Source of the DNA: Sphingomonas oligoaromativorans
Lineage (GTDB): Bacteria; Pseudomonadota; Alphaproteobacteria; Sphingomonadales; Sphingomonadaceae
Assembly (NCBI RefSeq): GCF_011762195.1
Contig: NZ_JAASQK010000004.1
Span: 310,001 to 374,000 of the forward strand
Direction of reading: 5' to 3'
DNA: 64,000 nt
Below are positions 24,748-33,189 of the stretch, piece after piece. The position numbers and the translations under genes were made by a program. Under the pieces are notes generated by a model. That model ran no database searches. It worked only from the letters and a program-made list of their open reading frames with translations, and had not been told where the DNA came from. Every line of letters begins with the position of its first letter. Positions within the stretch are counted from its first letter, which is position 1.

Positions 24748-25928
24748 TGCCGGCGACGATCTGCTTCCCGTTCGTCGGTGAGCTTGTGGGGGGGAGCCAC
24801 ATCTCCGCGCTCGGGTTGATCCGCGGGCTCGATCCGCAGCGTTTCCGGCCGCTCATCCTGCTTCAGCACGGAGAAGGCGCGATCGCCGATCTGTTCGCGG
24901 GGGCGGGGCTCTCCTGCGAAGTGGGTCCGGTCACACCCGCTCTGGAGCATGGCCGGCCGATCGGCCCCGCGACCGCGCTCCGTTTGCTGTCGTCCGTGCC
25001 GCGCCTCGCGCGCTTCCTCCGGCAGCGCGGGATCGGGATCGTCCATTGCAACGATGGGCGGACGCTGGCGACCTGGGCCTTGCCGACGAAACTCGCTGGC
25101 GCGCGGCTGTTCTGGCACCACCGCGGATCGCCCCGTGCAGCCGGGTTGCGGTTCGTCGCGCCTGTGCTGGCGGACCGGGTGGCAACCGTCTCACGCTTCG
25201 CCGCGCCGGAACCCGGCTGGTATTCGGCCGCCTCCCGCACCCGGATCATCCCGAGCCCGTTCGATACGCAGACCCGCTACGACCGTGAGGCTTCGAGACA
25301 AGCCGTGCTGGCGCTGTTGCCGGGCGCCGGGCCGGATACGCGCATGGTGGCCTTTTCCGGTGCGCTGATCGATCGCAAGCGGCCGCTGCTTTTCGTGAAG
25401 GCGATGGCGGCGCTTCGGCGGCTGGCGCCGGATCGGGACATACGCGGCGTCATGCTCGGCGAGGCGCTCGACGATATGCTGGAGCGTGTCCACGCATTGG
25501 CGGCGGAGCGGGGGATGGGCGACCGGCTCCACTTCCTCGGCTTTCAGACGCCGGGCGCACAATGGCTGGCCGGATGCGACCTGCTGATGGTGCCGGCGAT
25601 CGACGAGCCCTTCGGACGGACGCTGATCGAGGCGATGCTGGTCGGCACGCCGGTGGTGGCGACGGCATCGGGGGGCAATGTCGAGGCGATCCGTGACGGG
25701 GTGACCGGGCTGCTGGTGCCGTCCGAGGACGCCGAAGGGCTGGCGGCGGCGTGCCTCCGTCTGCTGTCCGATCCCGCTCGCCGGACCGCCATCGCGGATG
25801 CGGCGCGCGCGGATGCCGGTGAACGGTTCGGCGAGGCGAAACATGCCGATGCGATCATGGCGCAATATCAGGATTTGCTGGTCGGAGGCCGGATGGGGGC
25901 GACGGCATCGGGCGGGGAGGGGCGCTGA
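24744..25928 (+). CDS. Glycosyltransferase family 4
   Basis: 394 residues of GT-B fold. N-terminal 'FVGELVGGSHISALGLIRGL' matches the GGS/GGAE loop type; the C-terminal half has 'AFSGALIDRKRPLLFVKAMAAL', 'LHFLGFQTPGAQWLAGCDLLMVPAIDEPFGRTLIEAM' (in parts) and 'GTPVVATASGGNVEAI'. Cytoplasmic transferase adding a sugar to the repeat unit or side chain. GGAGG sits six nt before the ATG; a 1-nt overlap (TGATG) joins it to the next gene. Confidence 0.92.
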   Translation: MMPATICFPFVGELVGGSHISALGLIRGLDPQRFRPLILLQHGEGAIADLFAGAGLSCEVGPVTPALEHGRPIGPATALRLLSSVPRLARFLRQRGIGIVHCNDGRTLATWALPTKLAGARLFWHHRGSPRAAGLRFVAPVLADRVATVSRFAAPEPGWYSAASRTRIIPSPFDTQTRYDREASRQAVLALLPGAGPDTRMVAFSGALIDRKRPLLFVKAMAALRRLAPDRDIRGVMLGEALDDMLERVHALAAERGMGDRLHFLGFQTPGAQWLAGCDLLMVPAIDEPFGRTLIEAMLVGTPVVATASGGNVEAIRDGVTGLLVPSEDAEGLAAACLRLLSDPARRTAIADAARADAGERFGEAKHADAIMAQYQDLLVGGRMGATASGGEGR

Positions 25929-27529
25929 TGGCCTCCGTGGGGGTCGTTGCCCGAGCGCCGGGGACGGCGAATGCCGGCCGGGCCGTGGCTTTGCGGATCG
26001 CGGCCTGGGCTCTGGCCGTGCTGCTGCTTGTCGGCCTGTTCGGCCGCGTCATGACCTATCCCCTCTCGCATGACGAGCAGATCCATGTCTCCGCCGCGCG
26101 ACTGATCTTTCACGAACCGCTCTACGGCGTGGTCGGCTACAACCATCTGCCGGGGCTGCCGCTGCTTCTCGGCGGCATCTATGCGGTGACGGGCACGACC
26201 TCCCTCCTGCTGGCAGGGCGCTTGCTGATCTTCGGCTGCTGGCTGGCGACGGCAGGGGCTTGGTGGCTGATCGTCCGCCATTACCGAGGCGGGCCGGCCA
26301 TGCTGCTGGTCGCGATGCTCGTGCTGGGGGCGGGGACGCTGCTCGGGCCGGCGGGGATGGTGACCACCAACAATTTCCTGCCCGTCCCCTTCGCCCTGCT
26401 GGGCGCGCATTGCTTCATCCTCGCGCTCGATGGCGGGCGGGTGCGGCCATGGCTCGTCTTCCTCGCCGGATGCGCGGTGGGCGGCGCGATCTTGCTGAAG
26501 ATCAGCTATGTGATGCTTCTTCCCCCCGTGGTGATCGCGGCGATGATCGTGCCGCGCGGCCTGACGCCCGTCGACCGCATCCGGCGGGTGCTGCTGCCGC
26601 TGCTGGCGGGCGGGGTGTCGGGAGGGCTTCCGATCCTTATCGTCGGGGCGAGCGATCCGCAGATGCTGCTTGCGCATACCGTGCGCTATTTCACCGGCGG
26701 GCATCTCGCTTATTGGGAGCATTCCACGGCGCCCAAGGTGATGAGCCTCGGGGAGAAGCTGGCCCTGGCGGGAAGCGTCTGGCTGTTGAGTTCGGGCTTG
26801 CTGTCCAGCGTGCTGGCGCTGAGTTTCGGCTGGATCATCCGGCGGCATGATCCAACTCGGCTGTTCCGCTGGCCGGTTCTCTTCCTGATCGCGATCATCG
26901 GCATCGCGGCGCCGCTCTCCTTCGTGCCGACGCCGGCCTTCCCCCAATATTATGAGCCGCCCGTGCCCTTCGTGCTGCTGCTCGCCATCATGCTGTATGG
27001 GGAGATGGATGAGCCCGTCCGGCATCGTCTGCGGCCGCTGCTGGTGGGCGTATCGGTGCTGGCGCTGGGGCTCATCACGCCAAGGCTTCTGCCTCACATG
27101 ACCGCGATCGCGCATCCATCGCGCTGGACGGGGACGAAGATCCATGCCGAGGGAGAGCGCATCCGCACGGAACTCGCAGCCAGAGGCGAACGGGGGAAGG
27201 TGGTGACGTTGCAGCCGATCCTGCCGCTGGAAGGGCGGCTTCCCCTTTATCGGGAGTTCGAGGCAGGCCCCTTCATCTATCGGGTCGCGGACTATATCGC
27301 GCCCGCCGACCGGCGCTTCTTCACAACGACATCGCCGGGAGCCCTTCCAACTTTCCTCGACGCCGATCCCCCCGCCGCGATCGTCACGGGGCGCGAGGCG
27401 GTGCTCGACCCGGCCTTCGTCGCCTATGCGCGCTCCCGTGGCTATGCCGAGGTGGTGACGGGGTATCCGCAGATGCAGCTCTTCATCCGCCCCGTTGTCG
27501 GGTCCGCCCCCGTTGCTCCGATGCCGTAG
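25928..27529 (+). CDS. GT-C-fold membrane glycosyltransferase-like protein (GT39/ArnT-like)
   Basis: 533 residues, about ten to eleven membrane helices, then a soluble C-terminal domain. The first periplasmic loop has 'YPLSHDEQIHVSAARL' with the Asp-Glu pair typical of GT-C enzymes, which take sugars from polyprenyl-phosphate donors outside the membrane. A GtrB-like Und-P-sugar synthase and GtrA flippase lie in the same operon, so this enzyme is the natural candidate for the last step of side-chain addition. Assigned from topology and motif, not from a close match. Confidence 0.75.
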   Translation: MASVGVVARAPGTANAGRAVALRIAAWALAVLLLVGLFGRVMTYPLSHDEQIHVSAARLIFHEPLYGVVGYNHLPGLPLLLGGIYAVTGTTSLLLAGRLLIFGCWLATAGAWWLIVRHYRGGPAMLLVAMLVLGAGTLLGPAGMVTTNNFLPVPFALLGAHCFILALDGGRVRPWLVFLAGCAVGGAILLKISYVMLLPPVVIAAMIVPRGLTPVDRIRRVLLPLLAGGVSGGLPILIVGASDPQMLLAHTVRYFTGGHLAYWEHSTAPKVMSLGEKLALAGSVWLLSSGLLSSVLALSFGWIIRRHDPTRLFRWPVLFLIAIIGIAAPLSFVPTPAFPQYYEPPVPFVLLLAIMLYGEMDEPVRHRLRPLLVGVSVLALGLITPRLLPHMTAIAHPSRWTGTKIHAEGERIRTELAARGERGKVVTLQPILPLEGRLPLYREFEAGPFIYRVADYIAPADRRFFTTTSPGALPTFLDADPPAAIVTGREAVLDPAFVAYARSRGYAEVVTGYPQMQLFIRPVVGSAPVAPMP

Positions 27530-27671
27530 ACCTTTCGGGTGAGCATGACGCCGATGGTATAGTTGCCTACGGGGCCGGGCACTAATTCCCCTGCGCAGGG
27601 CGGCGGGGCCGGCGAACGCGCTATCCTTCCTCCAGCCGGCACGCCGCCGGCCGATTGGTCGGGGGGACACC

Positions 27672-28484
27672 ATGCAAACGGTGCTTCTGGCAGGGGGACT
27701 GGGATCCCGGCTTTCCGAAGAGACGGTGCGGATTCCCAAGCCCATGGTCGAGGTCGGCGGGCGACCGATCATGCTCCATGTCATGGATATCTACGACCAT
27801 TGGGGCCAGCATGATTTCATCGTCGCCTGCGGCTACAAGTGCATGATGATGAAGGCGTTTTTCAACAACCTTCATCTCATGAACAATGATTTCACGGTCA
27901 GGCTCGGCACCGGGCGGATGAACCTGCGCCCCTGCCGCAAGATGGAGTGGAACGTGTCGGTGGTCGACACCGGCGAGGCGACGATGACGGGCGGCCGCCT
28001 GCTTCGCCTGCGGGACTGGATCGGCGACGAGACCTTCATGGTCACCTACTCCGATGGCGTGGGGAATATCGACATCGACGCGCTGCTGGCGTTCCACCGC
28101 GCGCATGGCGGGCTCGCCACGGTGACGGCGGTGCAGCCGCCCGCGCGCTTCGGCAATCTGGAGCTGGCGAAGGGCGATCGCGTCGCGGCCTTCACCGAGA
28201 AGGTCCAGAATTACGAGACGTGGATCAACGGCGGTTTCTTCGTCTTCGAGCCCGGCGTGTTCGATTATCTCGAAGGGGACCATGAACCGCTGGAACAATC
28301 GCCGCTCGCCCGGCTGGCGGCCGATGGCCAGCTCTTCGCGTTCAAGCACAAGGGCTTCTGGCACCCGATGGACACGGTGCGCGACCGCGAGCAGTTGGAG
28401 CGGCTCTGCGCCGAGGGTACGCCGCCCTGGCTCCGGTTCGAGCAGCGCTCCGATCCTGTTGTCCGCCCGATGATCTATGCCTGA
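27672..28484 (+). CDS. rfbF: Glucose-1-phosphate cytidylyltransferase
   Basis: 270 residues, full length for RfbF. 'VLLAGGLGSRLSEETVRIPKPMVEVGG' (in parts 'LAGGLGSRLSEET', 'IPKPMVEVGG') is the nucleotide-binding signature; 'YSDGVGNIDID' supplies the metal Asp. 'WINGGFFVFEPGVFDYL' and 'FWHPMDTVRD' are typical for the family. It makes CDP-glucose from CTP and glucose-1-phosphate, the entry to CDP-deoxysugars. About 140 nt separate it from the GT-C gene; it overlaps rfbG by 8 nt. Confidence 0.95.
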   Translation: MQTVLLAGGLGSRLSEETVRIPKPMVEVGGRPIMLHVMDIYDHWGQHDFIVACGYKCMMMKAFFNNLHLMNNDFTVRLGTGRMNLRPCRKMEWNVSVVDTGEATMTGGRLLRLRDWIGDETFMVTYSDGVGNIDIDALLAFHRAHGGLATVTAVQPPARFGNLELAKGDRVAAFTEKVQNYETWINGGFFVFEPGVFDYLEGDHEPLEQSPLARLAADGQLFAFKHKGFWHPMDTVRDREQLERLCAEGTPPWLRFEQRSDPVVRPMIYA

Positions 28485-29610
28485 GGCGCCGGGCGAGGAT
28501 GACCGGCTGGCCGAGATGCTCGCCGGACGCAGGGTGCTCGTCACGGGGCATAGCGGCTTCAAGGGCGGCTGGCTGTGCCTCTGGCTGGAGCATATGGGTG
28601 CGCAGGTGGTGGGCATCTCCCTCCCGCCGCCGACGAAGCCTTCCTTCTACGAAGCGGTCGGCCTCGACAGGCTGATCGACGGCCGTTTCGCCGATATCCG
28701 CGATCCCGAGGCGTTGGGGCGGGCGGCGAGCGGCGTCGACGCGGAGCTGGTCTTCCACCTCGCTGCGCAGCCGATCGTGCGGCGTTCCCACCGCTTCCCG
28801 GCGGAGACCTTCGCCACCAACGTCACCGGCACGGCCAACGTCCTCGACGTTGCGCGGGCGATGCCGTCGCTCAAGGCCGTCGTCGTCGTCACCAGCGACA
28901 AATGCTACGAAAATCGCGGCTGGAACTGGTCCTATCGCGAGACCGACCGGTTGGGCGGCACCGACCCCTATAGCGCCTCCAAGGCCTGCGCCGAGCTGGT
29001 AGCGGAATGCTATCGCCGGCTGTGGTTCGCCGATCCCGCAGGTCCGCAACTGGCGACGGCCCGCGCGGGCAACGTCATCGGTGGAGGCGACTGGGCGGAG
29101 GACCGGCTGGTGCCCGACATCGTGCGGGCGGCCAGCAACAAGCTGCCGCTCTTCATCCGCAACCCGCGCAGCATCCGCCCGTGGCAGCATGTGCTGGAGG
29201 CGCTCTCCGGTTATCTGCTGCTGGCCACCCGGCTTCTGTCGAGCGACGGAGCGTCCTTTGCCGGTGCCTGGAATTTCGGACCTTCGGGGGAGCAGACGGT
29301 CGATGTCGAGACGCTGGCGCGGGCGATCATGGCCTGTTCGCGCGAACTCGATCTGCCGATCCGCTTCGGGGCAGAGATCGACGCGCCGCACGAGGCAAGC
29401 GTGCTCAGGCTCGACAGCAGCAAGGCCCATGCGGAACTGGGCTGGTCGCCCCGGCTGACGGTGGAGCGGACGCTTGGCCTCACCGCCGAATGGTATGCCG
29501 CTTATCTGCGCGGCGGGGCGGACATGCGGGAGATCAGCCGCGCACAACTCGCCGCCTATCTCGAACCCCGTTCCTCGATCGGCAGGGAGGGGCTCCGCCG
29601 ATGCGCGTGA
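28477..29610 (+). CDS. rfbG: CDP-glucose 4,6-dehydratase
   Basis: 377 residues of extended SDR type. NAD site 'VLVTGHSGFKGGWLCLWL', family-specific 'FHLAAQPIVRRSH', catalytic Thr/Ser region 'VVVVTSDKCYENRGW', and Tyr-Lys in 'DPYSASKACAELV'. It converts CDP-glucose to CDP-4-keto-6-deoxyglucose, the substrate of the next enzyme. All catalytic residues are in place. It overlaps rfbF by 8 nt and the RfbH-like gene by 10 nt. Confidence 0.95.
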   Translation: MPEAPGEDDRLAEMLAGRRVLVTGHSGFKGGWLCLWLEHMGAQVVGISLPPPTKPSFYEAVGLDRLIDGRFADIRDPEALGRAASGVDAELVFHLAAQPIVRRSHRFPAETFATNVTGTANVLDVARAMPSLKAVVVVTSDKCYENRGWNWSYRETDRLGGTDPYSASKACAELVAECYRRLWFADPAGPQLATARAGNVIGGGDWAEDRLVPDIVRAASNKLPLFIRNPRSIRPWQHVLEALSGYLLLATRLLSSDGASFAGAWNFGPSGEQTVDVETLARAIMACSRELDLPIRFGAEIDAPHEASVLRLDSSKAHAELGWSPRLTVERTLGLTAEWYAAYLRGGADMREISRAQLAAYLEPRSSIGREGLRRCA

Positions 29611-30824
29611 ACTACGGACAGAGCGTCCATTCCGAAGCGGAGATCGACGCCGTGGTGAGCGTGCTGCGCGGCTCGACCCAGATGGGCGAGCGGGTGCGCG
29701 CGATGGAGACGCGGGTGTCCGCCTTGTTCGACAAGCGCCACGGCGTCATGGTCAATTCGGGCTCCTCCGCCAATCATCTGGCGATCGAATTGCTCGGCCT
29801 CCCCGAGGGCAGCGAGATCATCACGCCGGCGCTCACCTTCGCCACCACCGTCGCGCCGATCGTGCGGCATCGGCTCGTGCCGGCCTTCGTCGACGTGGAG
29901 GAGGGCACCTACAATATCGATGCCGGGCGGATCGAGGCGATGATCGGCCCGAACACACGGGCGATGATGATCCCTTCGCTGATCGGCAATCTGCCCGACT
30001 GGGACCGCATCCGCGCCATCGCGGACCATCATGGGCTGGCGGTGGTGGAGGACAGCGCCGATACGCTGGGTGCGACGCTGGATGGCCGGAGCACGGGCGC
30101 CCGGTCCGAGATCAGCACGACCAGCTTCTACGGCTCGCACGTCATCAACGCGGCGGGCAATGGCGGCATGATCTGCGTGCGTGACGACGAGCTGGCGCGG
30201 CGGGCCAGGCTGTTGCGCTCCTGGGGGCGGACCTCCTCGCTGTTCGTGGATTCCGAAGCGGCCGAGGCGCGGTTCGACATCGCGGTGGACGGCATCCCCT
30301 ATGATGCGAAGTTCGTGTTCGAAGCGCTGGGCTATAATCTCGAACCGTCGGAGATGGGCGCGGCCTTCGGCCTCGTCCAGCTCGATCGTCTGGAGGACAA
30401 TATCCGCCGCCGCATCGAGCATGTCGAACGTCAGCAGGCCTTCTTCGCCGACTATGAGGACTGGTTCATCCTGCCTCGCCCGCTGGAGACGGCACGGAGC
30501 GGATGGCTGGCCTTCCCGCTCACCATCCGGGACGGGGCGCCCTTCACGCGGCGCGAGATGCAGATGTGGATGGAAGAGCATGACATCCAGACCCGGCCAG
30601 TCTTCACCGGCAATGTTCTGCGCCAGCCGGCCATGGCGAATGTCCGCCATCGGGCCGCGCCGGAAGGATATCCGATCGCAGACGCGGTGATGCGGGGCGG
30701 CATCCTGCTTGCCTGCCACCATGGCCTGGATGAGGCGCAGATCGCCCATATGCACCGGAGCTTCCGGTCCTTCGCAGACCGCCGCGCCTCGTCCCGATCG
30801 AGCCATGCCGCTTGCGCCGCCTGA
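29601..30824 (+). CDS. RfbH-like PLP/PMP sugar dehydratase with catalytic His and no Fe-S cysteines
   Basis: 407 residues of DegT/DnrJ/EryC1/StrS fold. At the Schiff-base position the motif is 'STTSFYGSHVINAAGNGG', so Lys is replaced by His180, as in the 3-dehydrases E1/RfbH and ColD. E1/RfbH also carry four Cys for a [2Fe-2S] cluster after 'SWGR'; here the matching stretch ('SWGRTSSLFVDSEAAEARF') has none. By family knowledge a His-type enzyme without the cluster (ColD) removes the C3 hydroxyl using PMP alone. It probably acts on CDP-4-keto-6-deoxyglucose from RfbG. It overlaps rfbG by 10 nt and the SDR gene by 20 nt. Confidence 0.82.
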   Translation: MRVNYGQSVHSEAEIDAVVSVLRGSTQMGERVRAMETRVSALFDKRHGVMVNSGSSANHLAIELLGLPEGSEIITPALTFATTVAPIVRHRLVPAFVDVEEGTYNIDAGRIEAMIGPNTRAMMIPSLIGNLPDWDRIRAIADHHGLAVVEDSADTLGATLDGRSTGARSEISTTSFYGSHVINAAGNGGMICVRDDELARRARLLRSWGRTSSLFVDSEAAEARFDIAVDGIPYDAKFVFEALGYNLEPSEMGAAFGLVQLDRLEDNIRRRIEHVERQQAFFADYEDWFILPRPLETARSGWLAFPLTIRDGAPFTRREMQMWMEEHDIQTRPVFTGNVLRQPAMANVRHRAAPEGYPIADAVMRGGILLACHHGLDEAQIAHMHRSFRSFADRRASSRSSHAACAA

Positions 30825-31779
30825 TCCGGCCTCGACAGGCAGGCGCGTGCTCATCACCGGGGCGGCGGGGTTCGTCGGCTCGCATCTGACGCGGCGCTGT
30901 GCGGAGGAGGGGCAGGAGGTTCATGTCCTGCTCCGGCCCGAAACCGATGCGGGGCGGCTGGAGGATATCCTCCCCGTGATCCGCGTGCATCGGCTGGCGA
31001 TCGGAGACCGTGGTGCTCTCCGCGCCTGCCTCGACGAGGCACGGCCGACGCATATCTATCATCTCGCCTGTAGCACCGCACGGCGACACGACCGAAGCCT
31101 CGCCAGTGCGGTGGCCTTGGTGGGCGATCTTGTGGACCTGCTGACGCTGGTGGAGGAGGCTGCCGACAGCTCTCCGCCTCCGCGCTTCTTCCTACGCACC
31201 GGTTCCATCGCGGAATATGGCGAGACACGCACGCCTTTCCGCGAAGAGCAGCGCGAGCAGCCCAGCACGGGCTACGCAGCCGCCATGGTCGCTGGCACCC
31301 ACTATGCGGGGGCGATGGCGCCCGCATTGCCGTTCCCGCTCGTGACTGCTCGGCTGGCGTTGGTCTATGGGGTGGGGCAGGCGACGGATTTCCTCGTGCC
31401 GGGGCTGGTGTCGGCCTGCCTTTCGCGCCGGCCCTTCACGATCCACCGGCCGCTGGATCGCCGTGATCTGATCCATGTCGAAGATGCCGTCGCTGCGCTT
31501 TGCCGGCTCCCGGAGGCGGCGCTGGCGGGTGGCACGATCGTCAACGTCGGTTCGGGCCGGACCGTCGGTGTGGCCGAGCTTGCCGAGCGCATCGCCCGAC
31601 TGGCGGGAACCGGCACCGACCATCTCCTCCGCGCACCGCAGGCCGATCCGGTGACGCTGCACCTCGCCACCGATCGCATGAAGGCGCTCACCGGCTGGAG
31701 CCCCCGGATCGGCCTCGACGAGGGGCTCGCCGCGCTTATCGGGGACATGCGTCGCGGGCGCGTGGCGGAAGCCGCATGA
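30805..31779 (+). CDS. NAD-dependent epimerase/reductase-like SDR, catalytic Lys missing
   Basis: 324 residues. The dinucleotide site 'VLITGAAGFVGSHLTRRC' and 'YHLACSTARRH' are normal for extended SDRs, and 'RTGSIAEYGE' and the C-terminal 'RRDLIHVEDAVAAL' fit sugar epimerases or reductases. The Y-x3-K motif reads Tyr157-Ala-Ala-Ala-Met161. In this position a 4-keto reductase or epimerase would finish the CDP-sugar. The Met may mean a changed reaction or loss of activity. ATG 30805 is chosen; a GTG at 30847 is possible. Overlaps the GT2 gene by 4 nt. Confidence 0.83.
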   Translation: MPLAPPDPASTGRRVLITGAAGFVGSHLTRRCAEEGQEVHVLLRPETDAGRLEDILPVIRVHRLAIGDRGALRACLDEARPTHIYHLACSTARRHDRSLASAVALVGDLVDLLTLVEEAADSSPPPRFFLRTGSIAEYGETRTPFREEQREQPSTGYAAAMVAGTHYAGAMAPALPFPLVTARLALVYGVGQATDFLVPGLVSACLSRRPFTIHRPLDRRDLIHVEDAVAALCRLPEAALAGGTIVNVGSGRTVGVAELAERIARLAGTGTDHLLRAPQADPVTLHLATDRMKALTGWSPRIGLDEGLAALIGDMRRGRVAEAA

Positions 31780-32759
31780 ACGCCATCGAACCCATTCCGG
31801 CGCGCGTGTCCGTGCTCGTCCCCGTCTATCAGGAGGAGGAGACCGTCGAGCGCTGCTACCAGGCCATTGTGGACGTCTTCGCCGGCCTGCCCGGCTATGA
31901 TTATGAGATCATCTTCACCGACAATCATTCGACCGACCGGACATTCCCGATCCTGGCCGGGATCGCCGCGCGAGACGCCAGGGTGCGGGTGATCCGCCTC
32001 GCGCGGAACTATGGTTATCAGCGTTCGCTGCTGGTGGGTTACAAGAATGCGGACGGCGCCTGCGCGATCCAGCTCGATTGCGATCTTCAAGACCCGCCCG
32101 AACTGATCCCCCGGATGCTGGCGCGCTGGCGGGAGGGGCATCAGGTGGTCTACGGCATCCGCCGTTCGCTTCGCGATCGAGCGGGCACCGCCTTTGCACG
32201 GCGAGCCTTCTACCGCCTCATCGCCGCGCTGAGCGAGGACGATCTGCCGGTCGATGCGGGTGAGTTCCGACTGGTCGATCGATGCATCCTCGATGAGCTG
32301 CGTCATGTCCAGGACACTTCGCCCTATCTGCGGGGTCTCATCGGTTCGATGGGCTTTTCGCAGGTCGGCATCCCCTATGATCGGGGTATCCGCACGGCCG
32401 GGCAGAGCAAATTCCCCCTGCGGCAGATGATCGCGCTCGCGGTGGACGGGCTGCTCAACCACTCGCTACTGCCGCTCAGGATCGCGTCGGCCGTGGGGCT
32501 GTTCGTGGGCAGCATCACCTTCCTGCTGATCTTCGTCTATCTGCTCCTACGGCTGACATTGGGAGCGGGCTGGCCGGCGGGTTTCGCCACCACGACGCTG
32601 CTCCTCCTGATGTCGATCACGCTCAACGCGCTCTTCCTCGGCATCATCGGCGAATATCTCGGCCGCGTTTTCATGCAGGCGAAGCATCGTCCGTCACCGC
32701 TCGTGGAGGTGGCACTCAATGTCGTGCCGTCGCGGATCGGAGAAGAGGCGTCGCCGTGA
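31776..32759 (+). CDS. GtrB/DPM1-like family 2 glycosyltransferase
   Basis: 327 residues: cytoplasmic GT-A domain with 'VSVLVPVYQEEETVERCY' and metal motif 'IQLDCDLQDPPELIPRM', then two C-terminal membrane helices (about 230-255 and 265-290). This is the layout of enzymes that make undecaprenyl-phosphate sugars (GtrB, ArnC, DPM1 relatives). It overlaps a GtrA-like gene by 4 nt, so the two form a synthase-flippase pair for a side-branch donor. Confidence 0.9.
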   Translation: MNAIEPIPARVSVLVPVYQEEETVERCYQAIVDVFAGLPGYDYEIIFTDNHSTDRTFPILAGIAARDARVRVIRLARNYGYQRSLLVGYKNADGACAIQLDCDLQDPPELIPRMLARWREGHQVVYGIRRSLRDRAGTAFARRAFYRLIAALSEDDLPVDAGEFRLVDRCILDELRHVQDTSPYLRGLIGSMGFSQVGIPYDRGIRTAGQSKFPLRQMIALAVDGLLNHSLLPLRIASAVGLFVGSITFLLIFVYLLLRLTLGAGWPAGFATTTLLLLMSITLNALFLGIIGEYLGRVFMQAKHRPSPLVEVALNVVPSRIGEEASP

Positions 32760-33148
32760 AGGTCGCCGCCGGGCAGGTGCTGCGCTTCCTCGTCGTGGGC
32801 GGCCTGGCGACGCTCACCGACGCGTTGATCTTCGCGATGCTGGTGGCAGGCGGGCTCGATCCCCGGCTGGCGAACATGATCTCCTTCCCGCTGTCGGCGG
32901 TGCTGGCCTTCCTGCTTCATCGAAGCTGGACCTTCGCCGCGCGGGAGGAGCCGGCCGGCGGGCAGGCGCTTCGCTTCGCCCTGATGTGCTGTGCGGGGCT
33001 GGCGCTGTCGACGGCGGTGCTGTGGACGCTGGCACCGCAACTGGGGTCGCTGCCCGCCAAGGCAGTCGCCATCTGCGGAACGGTGGTGCTGAACTTCTCG
33101 CTCTCGCGCTGGCTGGTGTTTCGCAGAGCCGCCGCCGCGACAGGCTGA
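32756..33148 (+). CDS. GtrA-family small membrane protein
   Basis: 130 residues with four membrane helices, opening 'QVLRFLVVGGLATLTDALIF' and closing 'NFSLSRWLVFR', both typical of GtrA (PF04138). GtrA proteins are thought to move Und-P-linked sugars across the inner membrane. The GTG start overlaps the GT2 stop. It is the last gene of the polysaccharide region. Confidence 0.92.
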   Translation: MKVAAGQVLRFLVVGGLATLTDALIFAMLVAGGLDPRLANMISFPLSAVLAFLLHRSWTFAAREEPAGGQALRFALMCCAGLALSTAVLWTLAPQLGSLPAKAVAICGTVVLNFSLSRWLVFRRAAAATG

Positions 33149-33153
33149 GGGAG

Positions 33154-33177
33154 GGGCGCCCGCCGGAGAGGGCGCCC
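33154..33177. terminator. Hairpin between convergent gtrA-like and argC genes
   Basis: Two copies of the self-complementary octamer GGGCGCCC separated by 8 nt can pair into a GC-only stem. It lies 5 nt after the GtrA-like stop and 13 nt before the argC stop. No T-tract on either side, so it is a probable but not classical terminator. Confidence 0.5.
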
Positions 33178-33189
33178 GCTCCAGACGGA

